NCBI GenBank assembly: GCA_002749535.1
Contig: MZZL01000117.1
Span: 523,030-587,029 of the forward strand
DNA from: Apophysomyces variabilis
Taxonomy: Eukaryota; Mucoromycota; Mucoromycetes; Mucorales; Mucoraceae
Length of the DNA stretch: 64,000 nucleotides
Reading direction: 5' to 3'
Positions 36,313 through 47,675 of this stretch are shown here, in pieces (within the stretch, counting starts at the first letter, position 1; every line of letters begins with the position of its first letter). The position numbers and the translations under genes are program-made. Below the pieces are notes generated by a model. That model ran no database searches and was not told the origin of the DNA. It was given only the letters and a program-made list of their open reading frames with translations.

Positions 36313-37047
36313 ATCGCTAGAATGGGATTGCTTTGCCGAACTGACTGACTGACTGAACTGTTCACACCTGTAATTCTGTAGGTATACGTCGGTGATTGAA
36401 AGTTTGGGTGGTGACGTTCTTCAAAGAATGTTACCATGGTAAGTTTGAAGCCCGCGATTAAAGGATAGCGGCTTTTTAAGAAAACAGTTACGGAATATCG
36501 ACAGCACTCTACAAGTTTGCATGAAACAAGCCTGGAGCTAATGATTTTAGGAAGGCTCCGCATAGCAAATAGGTTATGTTCTTTAATATGTAAAATTGTG
36601 AAGCTTTGTAATAGTGCGGTTAAAATGTTTAAAGCACGATTAGCGAGCGGTTCTCCTTAACTAGCGATTTGCTTCATCAACATAGATAGCCCATATTAGC
36701 AACCCTGCGGTTTGACTTTCTGATCCATAATAGACACATCAGGCAGATTTGTATGGAGATTACAGCAATATGCAGCTCATCCATGAAACAGTCATGCGGA
36801 CAACTGATTTAGAAGGTGTCTGAACGTCATTTCGTAATGTTACATAACGTCCAGATTGTCGTACTTTAAATAAGTAGGGTGGGATGATGTGGATGGACAA
36901 GAAGGAATGCTCGATCTGCAGAATCTGACTACGTTCATTTTCCGTTTCGCATAAGTCCCGATTTTTACTTCGTTAATCAAGGATAATGCCGATTCAGCTT
37001 AAGGTTTTGTCTCGAAATTGTTGACTATATAACATATTTTACAGTGT
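36313..37047. other. Intergenic
   Basis: About 735 bases between two minus-strand genes. It holds a short run of ACTG/GACT tetranucleotides at about 36339-36360 and no supported gene. Confidence 0.5.
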
Positions 37048-37871
37048 TTATCGACTTAAATCACCCTCTGTGAACTCCGTATTCATCGCCTTGATCCAAT
37101 CAATTTCTAACCTGAATGGCCCTTCTTGACGGTCTTGTAATGAAAACCCGACTGTTTTAACCTTTTCTCGGAACATCTCAATTTGTTGTTCTTGTATCAT
37201 CCCATTGTTGGTCAGGATAAAATCCCGGAAAGGAATCTATAATCAGCCTAGAGTTTAACTAATGCTTTCAAGCGTGCAATTCTTACCATCACCGTTTCCC
37301 AATTGCCCGGCCTACGCAAAAATAATCGATGCTGATACACGTCAGTCGCGATCACACCATCTGTCTGAATGTTTACGAAGTATTTCCTGTGATCACCTCG
37401 TACACGAATGGCAAGATACCGAAACAAACTAGTATCCCAACAAGGCGTTCCAAACATAGATGACGGTTGTGGCTGCGATCGCGCTTGTAAGTTATTGTTG
37501 TTTCTTCTTTTCTTTGCCTGTTAATTCTTCAAGTTACCTTTGATCGAATTGCTGCATAACCGCTTTGTTGAATTTCTCTGTTGGAAGGAAGTTCGAGCGA
37601 AATGTTTCCATGGAATAGGCCAGTATTTTCTGGTGTAACTTCAATCGAGGCAGTAGAGAAGCCCCCAATGTCTTTATCGCAACCGATAGCCCATCGATCC
37701 AGATCTTCCTTTGAATTGAGCGAAAGCATGGGTAGTTCTCTCTGCCATCCTCTAAGCCCATCCATTCGTAGCGCTAACGACAAGGGTTAATAGAAAACAC
37801 AAACGTGTTTGTCTACCTTTAGCGCTGGATTCAGCCACAACACCCACGGTTCTCCCTAGAAATGAGAACAT
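37048..37871 (-). CDS. NDUFAF1: Complex I intermediate-associated protein 30 (NDUFAF1/CIA30)
   Basis: Mitochondrial assembly factor for respiratory complex I. The N-terminal exon (MFSFLGRTVGVVAESSAK) is short and could be part of a targeting sequence, though it is only weakly basic. The CIA30 beta-sandwich follows: DRWAIGCDKDIGGFSTASIE, FHGNISLELP, then YAAIRSK joined to PQPSSMFGTPCWDTS through an acceptor at cgatcgcag. YLAIRVRGDHRKYFVNIQTD, HRLFLRRPGNWETVM|IPFRDFILTNNG and VGFSLQDRQEGPFRLEIDWI complete the fold. It ends GDLSR. Four exons are visible; the 37.26-37.27 kb junction has a clean gtaaga donor and ttatag acceptor. About 220 residues, compact but complete. Presence of this factor implies the organism retains complex I, unlike S. 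cerevisiae. Confidence 0.9.
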
Positions 37872-38938
37872 GGTAGTTATAATCGTCAAAGTAACAGACG
37901 CACTGTTTGCTGTTTGCACCCCGTGCTATGTGACTTGACGTTGCTCTGCAGGTTTCTGCGTCCGGATCCCAGAAACGTTATGATTGTAAGGGAGCTCAGA
38001 TTCATGTCCGCTGAATATGCGTTTTGCCCATGATAAAGAGCAGTGAATAACAATACGTGCAAGTTTAGCAGATGTCGGTTGTTCGTTTTGCTCGAAGCCT
38101 ATTGTTGCCTTCAAACGCCCTGCATTCCCATAAAAACTACGTTGCCTTTGTCTGATGTATACTTTATTATGTTCTAAGCCGTGGATCCACAACAAACCCT
38201 TTCCTTGTTCTCTATCTCAGTGTTTGTTCCCATTTATACAGAGTCTATTACTTTCCAATCAATGAACGTGGTGTTCAATCTCACTAGTCCATATGTTCTC
38301 GAACAAATAAGGAAGGACGAAAGGAACAAAATATGTAAGAATGGTAAGAGCCATTCAACAGCAATCGATGAACACCAAGTCATGATATGTTCACTAAAGG
38401 CAAGTGATGCTTTCATCATGGTGACAAGACCAGCTTGTTACGAGATGTGTAAGAGATTCTGAATCATCCTTGTTTTTACAGATGTATATCAGAAACTTCA
38501 CACGCCGCGTACCCCATGAACAAACTGCTATCACCTATTTATTCCTGTTATTTACGTGGTCAAGTGATCCAAAGTTTGGCCACAGGTGATGTTTTCATAT
38601 TATTATGTAGTGTGCAGTTTTTCCAGGTGCACAACTCCCATTCCACGAACTTTTTAAGACTTTGGGCTGAGTATCATTCGTTATTTTCGTCGCAAGATCC
38701 GCTGCCTTTTTTCTTCAACAATAGTATGTACGTCCTATGGGAAAATGAGACCCTCTATCTAGCTAATAAGGCCTTGTGTTTAACGACTTTTTTTTTGCTA
38801 TCGTATGCTGATCGCCAATGCACATTTCCGAACAATGGTTAAACATAGGGTCAAGCGCGGAAAAATCATGTGGTACCAAGACACAGTGCGGACGTAGGGT
38901 GGGAAGAACGGGCGTTTGCATGAGGAGAATGAGTCGAG
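37872..38938. other. Intergenic
   Basis: About 1.07 kb between two minus-strand genes: upstream of the NDUFAF1-like gene and downstream of the RNA-binding gene. Short frames on both strands have no recognisable content. Confidence 0.5.
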
Positions 38939-40203
38939 TTATATGCATTGATGGTACCCGCCATTGTAGTAAGTTTGGTAGTATTGATTCCAGCCATAGC
39001 CACCGTTGCCAGCAACGGTTATGGACAAAACATCCGACTCACCAATGACAGGGGCTGGCGGTCGAGTTCGTAGCATGTCATAGCTGCCCAATTCAGACTG
39101 GACCGGTATCCCACTAGCACCAAGTGGAGGGCATGTCGTCGATTCGTTCTCTTCAAAGTCTTCATTCTCGTCAGCCCATGACAATTTAACATGTCTGCCC
39201 TTTATGATATAACCTTGCAATGCCAAAATAGCAGTCGCCGCATTGGCATGTGTATCCATTCTGGCAATTTAGAATATAGAACGTATGAAAAAAACTTTGC
39301 TTACTTCACGAAAGCACATCCCCGGCCAGCTGCCATATGAACATCGGAAACATAACCATATTGCTGAAAGTATGGACCAATATCTTGTCCTACACTATAC
39401 ACATCAGTTATCACTGTCCATAAACCAGTTCAACTACCGTACGTATTATTTTGTCTTGAAGATTCTCGACATAAATAGTGGTAATATGCGGTGGAGCCTG
39501 CATGAATATCTCCTCATAAGATATGTTGCCCAGCCTTTGTTCTAGGATACACAAGAATATTTAGTTCCCTTATTAGGTCTCTGCTGGGGCCCTTACTTTG
39601 TTGACTTCCTGGATCTACTGTCTTCCAGTTCGATTCTGTGGCCCAGCTGACTTGGATTTGCTTCAATACGCAGCAGAAAATACGGGTCAGTGAAAAGCTT
39701 TTAATTTTTGTGAAAAGCATGGATGAGGATTTCATACCTGACCAAACATGGTCCGCCCGTCCATTGCATGTAATGCCTGTTCGGCGCCTTGACGTTCATA
39801 GAACTCAACATAAGCTTGGTAACCTCGTAACGACTAAACAAACAAAGGGGAGGAATTAAAATTTTCCCAATGCATTACCCCTAACTCGCCAGATATCATG
39901 ATGAAACGTCATGAATTGGTTGGTTGAAGATTGATCTTATCTAATCGTGCTATGATTTTTTTTTCTTGGTTGTGCAAGACCCAGGTAATGCAAGGTCACA
40001 CAGCATCTTCCAGTAGAAGCCCAATTTCCCAACGGTAAGGAACATAGGAATAGACGTACCTTACGAATAATCTGCACCTGAACAACAGGAGCGAACAAGA
40101 AAAAGACGTCCTGTAGTAGTTTCTCATTGATCCGTGGATCAAGTTTAGAGACGCTCAACGTCTTGCATTCTTTCTCGGAGGGGGGATCTTTTGTCAGCAT
40201 CAT
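38939..40203 (-). CDS. RNA-binding protein with two RRM domains, TIA1/Pub1-like
   Basis: Starts MMLTKDPPSE at 40203. RRM1 reads KTLSVSKLDPRINEKLLQDVF with RNP2-like LSVSKL, then after an intron GYQAYVEFYERQGAEQALHAMDG with an RNP1-like AYVEF, and IQVSWATE closes it. A linker follows, then a second RRM: TTIYVENLQDKI (RNP2), an intron, DIGPYFQQYGYVSDVHMAAG, RGCAFVKM (RNP1) and AILALQGYIIKGRHVKLSWA. The C-terminus is Gly/Tyr/Asn-rich (GGYGWNQYYQTYYNGGYHQ). The order and the KLSWA ending match RRM1 and RRM3 of TIA1/Pub1/Nam8 proteins, with no middle RRM visible. Such proteins bind U-rich RNA in splicing or mRNA stability. At least five exons; some junctions were not fixed. Start is 144 bases from the divergent gene at 40348. 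Confidence 0.78.
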
Positions 40204-40347
40204 TTAAAATAACAGAAAGAGATGTTGAAATTGTTCGAATCGCAGATTGGATATTCTCCTTTATATACAGCTTTTTCCCCACAAAAAAGGGACACTGAAC
40301 GTCATACAGTCACCTGGTAAAAGTCCGATAAATTTTGGAAGTCGTAG

Positions 40348-41232
40348 ATGTCTTACCCATGGTAAGTAGCCTAACCCCACCACGCTTTGTTTCTACTACT
40401 CGAATTACTGTGGGCCCTTTTCCTTCTGAGCTTATGCAGATGCTGAACGTATGAATGCTCTATTGTTCTTCCATTTTACCACGCTACAACAAACTTCTCA
40501 CAGTATTTTGCATATCGAGATATCACCAAAGGAGACCGCCGGCTGCAATGACCATTTATCTGGAGTTCTTTTCATCGCTGCTGCTCTGGTAACCTTTGGA
40601 TATGTAACTTTCAGCTTACTTGGTTAAGTGTTCTTTTCGGATGCATCTTCATACACCGTAAGTAAGGCATGGATCAGTTGGCCCATCTACAGGTTGCTTC
40701 CGTCTTGTACCTTTTCCCGCTATCTCTATTCACAGCCTTTACATACTAATCCCAATCGCTTTAGGATATATCAGTGAACTATATCAATGGGAATTGCATT
40801 TCTTGGTTTCTCTTTCTACTTGACAGGTAAAACGAAGGCCATATCTTTCGATGCTACATAAAGACTAGACTCTATATGGTTACGGGCATTTGACTGGATA
40901 GGTTAGACTACAATTACTTCAGCTCCGATTCCTCTCAGCCATACTCCACGGAAGAAAGGACTTAAAATTGAACCTCCTACAGTCATTTCAGAAAGTGAAG
41001 TCGACGAGCGCGCGACCATGATAAGATGGCAAGTATTAATAAATGGCCGTTACGCAGTTGAAATTATTTTGTTTATAGGACTAGGACACAGTCTGTGGAC
41101 ATCAAAAACTCATCATTATCATTAAACAATCCGGATTGCGTAATATCAGCCGTCAAAGGGAATGATCCCAAAGGCATCCTTGAGTTTGGCGAAGTTAAGT
41201 CACCAACGGAGGCTGGTAACCATTTGCGGTGA
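40348..41232 (+). CDS. Unrecognised small membrane protein, multi-exon
   Basis: A model consistent in frame is 40348-40361, 40504-40622, 40693-40773, 40923-41028 and 41079-41232, about 157 residues. It predicts MSYP, then a lumenal or cytosolic start (HIEISPKETAGCNDHLSG), a membrane span (VLFIAAALVTFGYVTFSLLG), a second span (LYILIPIALGYI) and a hydrophilic tail (PRKKGLKIEPPTVISESEVD ... SPTEAGNHLR). The 3' two exons are the firmest: they join through a GC-donor intron (AGATG|GCAAGT...tttatag) in exact phase. The middle is uncertain: a GTTAAG donor at 40623 and a GTGAAC donor at 40774 are weak, and an alternative exon (MGIAFLGFSFYLT, about 40788-40827) also fits. I do not recognise the family. 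The size and two spans recall small ER accessory subunits, but that is only an impression. Confidence 0.5.
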
Positions 41233-41502
41233 ACAAATATATCTTCAGATTGGGCGCATTTTGTAAATTTTAATTTTTTGAAATAAAGTACGTTAGTCTA
41301 ACAAGCTGCATTAAACAAACGCTGTGACAATGTAGGACATATAGAAAGAGCATCAGGATTTAATAACGTATCAGATAATAGTACAGAGGGTAATGAATAT
41401 AGATAAAGCAGACAAGTAACCAAGAAGAGCTTCTACAAGAATGCCTTTACCATATCATATGTTTCGTAAAGAGAAGCGGCTTTCTGAATACCTTTTCGTG
41501 TG

Positions 41503-44458
41503 TCATTCATTTGCGATTATCCTTTCTAAGACGTCATTAATAACAGGAAGTCTGTGTAGATCCTTTTCGGCTTCTTTTCGCTCCGTTTCATTCTGGCTGG
41601 TTGAAATACGGTCGTTTAAGCGCTGTCTCTTATTCCTGACCGCTTCAACACGTTGTCTGAACTGATAGTAAAGTATCTCGGCTCTCTGAAGGATTTCACG
41701 TAAATCCATAGTCATTGCCAGGTCATTGATGTACTGTTCAAGAGAAAATAATTAGAAGTCATGCTGAATGTATGTTAGAACTAATACCTTGAGTATCTCA
41801 TCAAAGTTTTTCAAATACTCAATTATCACGTCACGATTCTAGAATATCAGTTAGAGAAGCTTTAGCATCTGAGTGAGCTTACTTGATCCAATATAGCCAG
41901 TGCCACAAACAAATGAAAACGGGTGGACAGATAGTTTGTCCAAAGCACCTCCCATAACATCATCATGTCATCCCATGCAAATTCACGTTTGAACCAAACC
42001 AATAGCCATCGGAAGCAGAAAAAGAGATTGAAGCTATCTGTGCGCTTAAAATGCTTCGATAAGCTTGGGTCCATAAACTGTATTAACGCATCCATCATCA
42101 CGAGCTGCTCATGCATTCCGGACTGATCCATGTAGAAATTGGATTTCTATGACAATAAATTAAGATACGTAGGCAGCCGCCGATAACTGCACTTACCATA
42201 CGTTCCATGAACCCTGCAAATGCCCAGAATACGAGCGCCTCATCGCTAATCACGGCGTATAACGGAGATAATAGGTCGGACATTCCTTGTACATATCCTG
42301 TACGTAACATGATTAAGCATGGCTTTCCTGATTTTGACAGGTTTAAACGAACCTAACTCGGCATTGTATACGTTGTATGTGCATAGTATATCCTTAAGAA
42401 TTTCCAGATTTTGATTGGTGCCCGCTTGTATCGAAGAGTCAGAACTAGGTATGTCGTCTCTCGCATAAAGCGGAATACACCTATCTGTCCGATGCACGTC
42501 TTTGTCTATAAGAAGTTAATATCCTTGCCACAGCCGGATGATTTCGTCCCTACTGACCTATCCTATGTTTCTGCTCTTGGAACTGGACGGTAGACTTGTA
42601 CTCTTCATCTTCGGCCCACTGGGCTTTGAGCAAGTTATAAGAATGCCTACCATAGAAAATCAATTTGTCTCTATCCCTTGGGAAGCTTTCATTACGTTTT
42701 TTCCTTTCTCAGATTCTCACGATCGGCTGCTGTTGAATCCCAAGGATATACTCCAGTTAAGAAAAGCCATGCTTCCTTGCGCAAAATAGGTTCAAGTCCA
42801 CCACAGAAAATAGCTTGTAGCAAATAAGGTTCGCCCACACTTAGTTTGCCACTTTCGTTAAAGAAGGATGCCCATTCTTTTTGAGTTATGGGATCTTTGC
42901 GAGTATGTGTTGGGATAGAAAGATTATCCTCTGACTAGTGAAAAGTGAGGAAATGCCATCCAGATGGCTAGCCAATTCAGCAACCTACATTCAAGATCTC
43001 AAAAACGCCAAGTGCAGTATCTTCCTCCCAGTCGTCGTGGCCCCAGATCCCGACACTAAGATATCGTCTCTCCTGCGGTCCTAACTTTTCCGATTGAGCC
43101 GCTAAACCAGCTGCCCACTTCGCCAAAAATATACGAGCTGAATCATAATCATCAATGGTCTCCTTCACCGTTTGATTGCTGCACAATTCTTGAACGCTGG
43201 GTGGTAGAAAAGGCGCGATATGTCGCGAAGCTGGATGTCCAAGAATACTAACTATGCCAGTAGTGCAGGTTCAGTAGGTATGCTACCATATTAACTACTG
43301 GTACCTGCTGCAGTGCGTGAAAACCGTGTCACTCGGGAAAGCTTTTCCAAAATGCTCCACCTTGTTTCTTTGAGCACCTAAACGATACATAAATTCGCTG
43401 CTAACAAATAGCCAAGCTCCCATCGTCCAACGCCTTTACCGCTACGAAAGGGTCCATTTGCGCTGATTCGAAAGCATTGAAGTTCTCTTTCTGCGTCTCC
43501 GCTGGGTTGCTTGAAGCATCATTTCCAGTCACTAATCGGTTAGCCACCTTATTTACACCAAATTCTTTCAGAGGGTCCCGTTGTTCGATTATATACAGAT
43601 GCTTGTTATTCTGCGATCTACAATAGACACCATTGAAACGATGAGCTTATTAAACTATTCAGAGAACTTACTTCGAGACGGACGTAAACTGGCATATACG
43701 GTCGATGAATTCGTCTCCACCCCAACGAGTCTGTTGTCTTTCGTCCATAGTAAATTTACCACCTTGATTCTTTTTTTGCAACATTGTGCTTTGGCTCTCA
43801 TCGTCGTGGAACCAAAACGGAGTGGAAGAATGACCGTCTATGAAGTTGAATACCACGCTACCATACCATTTTGTAAGAGATGGAGGTTGTATCGATAATG
43901 AGTGGATATCTTTTATCGGGGCCGCAAATCCGTAAAGCGCATAACTGTCGGAGGCGGACCCAGAAGGTATCGTTGCGGAAGCTGATAAAATGCAGTTTAA
44001 TGTACATGGGCCTTGTCACAATAAAGAAATAATAGATCAACCTTCCACAGCCAAATCGTCAATGTCTTCCAGGTTGATATCAACTTGTACAAAAGTCTCC
44101 AGATCTTTGGAAGGGATCAAGGCCTCAGGTGTCCAAGACACGAGAATATCTCGTGAATCCTAGGCTGCGGGTTTAACACACTCGAAGTGGCGCAGTATTC
44201 ACAGACCTTTTCAACAATCGAGAGATATCCCGGAATGTGGTCACTGGTATTTGAGGAGGGATGAACGTAGACCTTCGATTTGGAATATAATAGTTTTACA
44301 GGAATCTCGCTAGCTGAGATACTAGGTTGTGCATTGTCTGGAGCAGGTACCCGAGGGTCATTGATTAGCTGAAAACCAATTTTGATTTAAGCTTTCTCCA
44401 CTTCAATATAATTCTATCTTTTATTTACAGCAAAACTATCTGCGGATGAGTTGTCCAT
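41503..44458 (-). CDS. GYP7: TBC-domain Rab GTPase-activating protein, Gyp7-like
   Basis: Stimulates GTP hydrolysis on Rab proteins; yeast Gyp7 acts on the vacuolar Ypt7. The start MDNSSADSFA leads into KLLYSKSKVYVHPSSNTSDH and IPGYLSIV, the N-terminal Rab-binding-type domain of Gyp7 proteins. The TBC domain has the arginine-finger region GGLEPILRKEAWLFLTGVYPWDS, the NQ-rich helix, and the glutamine finger in GYVQGMSDLLSPLYAV. DEALVFWAFAGFMERM, FFCFRWLLVWFKREF and YLSTRFHLFVALAIL follow. A coiled-coil C-terminus (FRQRVEAVRNKRQRLNDRI) ends at IIANE. There are about ten exons; the Q-finger exon joins through GAGTTAG|GTTCG...TACAG. Both catalytic fingers are present, so activity is expected. Start is the ATG at 44458, divergent from BRF1. 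Confidence 0.9.
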
Positions 44459-44869
44459 GATTCAGCAGGAAAAAGGCAACTGCCCGCTGCACTCGGTCAA
44501 GGCAACGTTGCTTTAAAACTTTCAAGTCACGTATCGATTGCCAATGAAATGGTCACTCAGCTATCCAATTATAGAAAGCGTAGAAAGAAAAGCATGATTT
44601 TCCCCTTCCATGCGGCTCTCTGCAGAAATAATTCATTAATATAGTTGGATGGCTTTTTCATCAGATAGCAAATATAAGCTACTAACCTAGGTGTAACCCA
44701 GGAGAACAATACAACGTCCTGTTTCCGTTTGTTTTGCATATGGGTAACAAACTTTACGATCCCAACGTGGAGGGATGGCAGTCACAGGTGTCAATCCTGA
44801 AAGTCGAAAATTCAAAGACCTTAAAAGAGAGATCGTTGAACAACCAATCCAGGACCGAAAGAGAAAAAA
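44459..44869. promoter_or_regulatory. Shared divergent promoter region of GYP7 and BRF1
   Basis: 411 bases lie between the GYP7 start codon (minus) and the BRF1 start codon (plus). The two genes must share or abut promoters here. I see no clear TATA box on either side; an A-rich run directly precedes the BRF1 start. Confidence 0.45.
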
Positions 44870-47353
44870 ATGCACTGTCATCGATGCGGATCAGGAAGGG
44901 TGGAAACTGATAGCTCTTCCGGAACCACTTACTGTGTGGGGTGTGGTGAGGTAACATAACGACTCGCTACCCGTAATCGCCCTTACATAATAACGTCCGA
45001 CAGGTTTTGGAAGAAAATACGATCGTATCCGAAGTAGCCTTCCAAGAACTCTCGGGAGGAAAAACTATCCTGCAGGGTTCCTTTGCTGGTGAATCTGGTA
45101 CGAGAAAACAATTCAGAAGCATTGGAGCATATGGCTGACATTAACGTTCAGGTCGCATTTCGGGCGGCGGAATGTACGGACGACGAGGTGGTAAAGAAGG
45201 CCAAGAACAGGCTATGGACAATGGTAAAAAGGAAGAAACAATCTATTATGCTACGCTATATTTACCAAGTTAATTTTCATGCTAGGTCGTCAAAAAATCG
45301 CCAGATTAGCATATGCCCTTCAACTTCCCGAACGATACCGTGAAGCAGCACAACGATATTACAATTTAGCTGTCATTAATCGATTTACTAAAGGCCGTAA
45401 AAGCGACCATGTTGCGGCTGTATGTCTATACATTGTCTGCAGAAATGAGCAAAGTTCGCAGATGCTAATTGACTTCTCCGATCTACTACAGGTGAGAAGA
45501 GATCAACATAGTTTCGACGTACAATTAATGTGAATTCGTCAGATCAACGTCTTCAACCTTGGCGGTACATTTTTGAAACTTGTGCGAATTCTATGTCTCA
45601 AATTGCCACTTGTTGATCCATCCATCTATATTTCCCGATTTGCAGCTGCTCTTGATTTTGGAGAGTATACCCAACGAGTTGCGCATGATGCAGTGCGTCT
45701 GGTACAACGTATGGACCGCGATTGGATTCGTACAGGTCGAAGGCCGGCCGGTATTTGTGGTGCCTCCCTTTTAATTGCAGCACGTATAAACGGCTTCAGA
45801 CGCACAACCCGTGAAATGCTGTACATTGTTAAAGTGGCAGATGTTACTATCCAGAAAAGGTACATAATGAGGGAGATTATGAATGCAAACCATAACTTAC
45901 CGCCGTTAGACTGAAGGAATTTGGAGAAACGGAATCAGCGAAGTTATCGGTTCGCGATTTTCGGACGATGTGGCTTGAGACAGAAGCAGATCCGCCAGCA
46001 TTTGTGAAAAATAAGAAAAAACAAAAGGAAAGTGGGGGTGACGAATCCTCAGAGGAAGAAACAGCAACAGAAATCGAGACATACAACAAAGAATTAAACG
46101 CATTATCTGATGGAAATGGGGAGATTGTGCAGGACCAACTTAATAAAGACCGATCTCAATCTACGCCAATATCATCTCGTCGAGGATCATCTGAATCAAG
46201 CAAAGAGACGGCGCGGGCGTCGTGCAGTGCAGCTGATCTTCAAGACCATCCATCGAACCATGATAGTGAACAGACACAAGTTGAAACGCAGATCTCAATA
46301 GAAGATGAGATGACACAAGTAGCAACCCAAGTCGATGTCATTTCTTCGAAAAACGACGATGAAGAAGCGACACAGGTTGAAAGTATACTCAATCACACGG
46401 AGAAATTGCCCGAAAAAGGTGCTTTAGAGAACAAGGAAGGAGAAGGCTATTTAGCGGATACGGGGATATTAGTTAATCCAGAGCTTGAAAAGCAGGCGGA
46501 GCTGCTTGAGCAAGAAGTGAATGAATGGATGAAGGACGAATCCTTAATCTTAGCTACTGAATCCTTGGGTATGTCCTTATACGCATAAAACGTAGCGGTT
46601 CATTGATAGTTGCGAGCTCCTAACTCATATACACTGCTGTAGAGAAGGAAATCGCGGAAGAAAAGGCAGCTACGGAACAAGCGGAATCCTTATCTGACGT
46701 GGATGATGAAGAAATCGATGCCATGCTACTAAACCCTGATGAAGTCAAAGTGAAAACGACTGTGTGGTTTAATGCCAACAAAGAATATCTGGAAGAAATG
46801 GAGGCGAAAGCAAAGAAACTCGAAATGGATAGGAAGAATGGTATCTATCCAAGAAAAGGGGTAAGTAGATAAAGTTGCAAGGAGTTGGACGTTTATGGCA
46901 TGTGTATAGAAAGGGCAAAAGAAGAAGCGTTTGCCTCCGGCATCTACACCAGCAGAGGCAGCTAAAAATCTTGTGAAAGCGAAAAAGCTGTCAAAAAAAA
47001 TCAATCAGGCGGTGTTTGACGACATGTTCGAATCACCAGAATCGATTGCGAGAATCAAGGAACGAGATAGAAAGAGACAAGCTATGGCGGATGAACTTAC
47101 GGACATTTCGAACTACGAAGTTGTCGAAGAATCGGGCGAAACCCCACAGCCTAAAAAGGCGAGGACAGAGGATTCTGCTGATGTTGTTGGACAAGAAGCA
47201 GTTAGCAAAGAGACAGCAGAAGAGGAGGAAGATGAAGAGGAGGAAATGGACCTCGATGATATGGCAGATGACGAACGATTTCTTCTCGAGCAACGGAAGA
47301 AACTGGGATGGGATGAAGAGGTTACTGAAGATAATTACTACGATTATGACTAA
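44870..47353 (+). CDS. BRF1: BRF1, TFIIB-related subunit of TFIIIB
   Basis: RNA polymerase III initiation factor, binding TBP and recruiting the polymerase to tRNA and 5S genes. The zinc ribbon MHCHRCGSGRVETDSSSG ... YCVGCGE has four metal-ligand cysteine/histidine positions. Exon 2 reads VLEENTIVSEVAFQE and ends GGKTILQGSFAGESG; it then splices to GRISGGGMYGRRGG. The first cyclin repeat includes RQKIARLAYALQLPERY and DHVAAVCLYIVCRNEQ; the second, RRPAGICGASLLIAARINGF. LKEFGETESAKLSVRDFRTM starts the C-terminal half, which is acidic, with repeated TQVETQ/ATQV motifs. The conserved Brf homology segment includes VKTTVWFNANKEYLEE and TPAEAAKNLVKAKKLSKKIN. The protein ends in an acidic stretch and NYYDYD. 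Seven or so exons, about 640 residues. It is about 13 kb from a Pol III gene in this window. Confidence 0.94.
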
Positions 47354-47675
47354 GTCCACACACTGTAATATAAACTGGCAAACATACTGATTACCTTTAT
47401 TGCTCGATCTCATTGCAATTCCGAGAAGTGACAAGCTGTATGCAGTGCTGGACGCATTTCTGCATTGACTGAAATAGAATGCAGACGGTCGACACAACTA
47501 ACCGTGAACCCTCCTTGGTTCAGAAAGATATGCATGAGATAGAGGATATATTTAATTTTTATCTTTGGTACGAAAATGAACTTAAGAAACAGGAATAGAA
47601 CTTGTTATTTACATTGATAAGATGATTGATGATAATGTGAACTTAAGATGTAGTTAAGCTGCAAAAGGGTTTTGT

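Noticed and set aside
36339..36362. ACTG/GACT tetranucleotide run
   Set aside because: Only about four units; too short to call a microsatellite or regulatory site.
40621..40630. In-frame TAA in a DPM2-like reading of the membrane-protein gene
   Set aside because: I briefly read the first span as a DPM2 fragment with a stop; the similarity did not hold and a splice donor at 40623 explains the stop.
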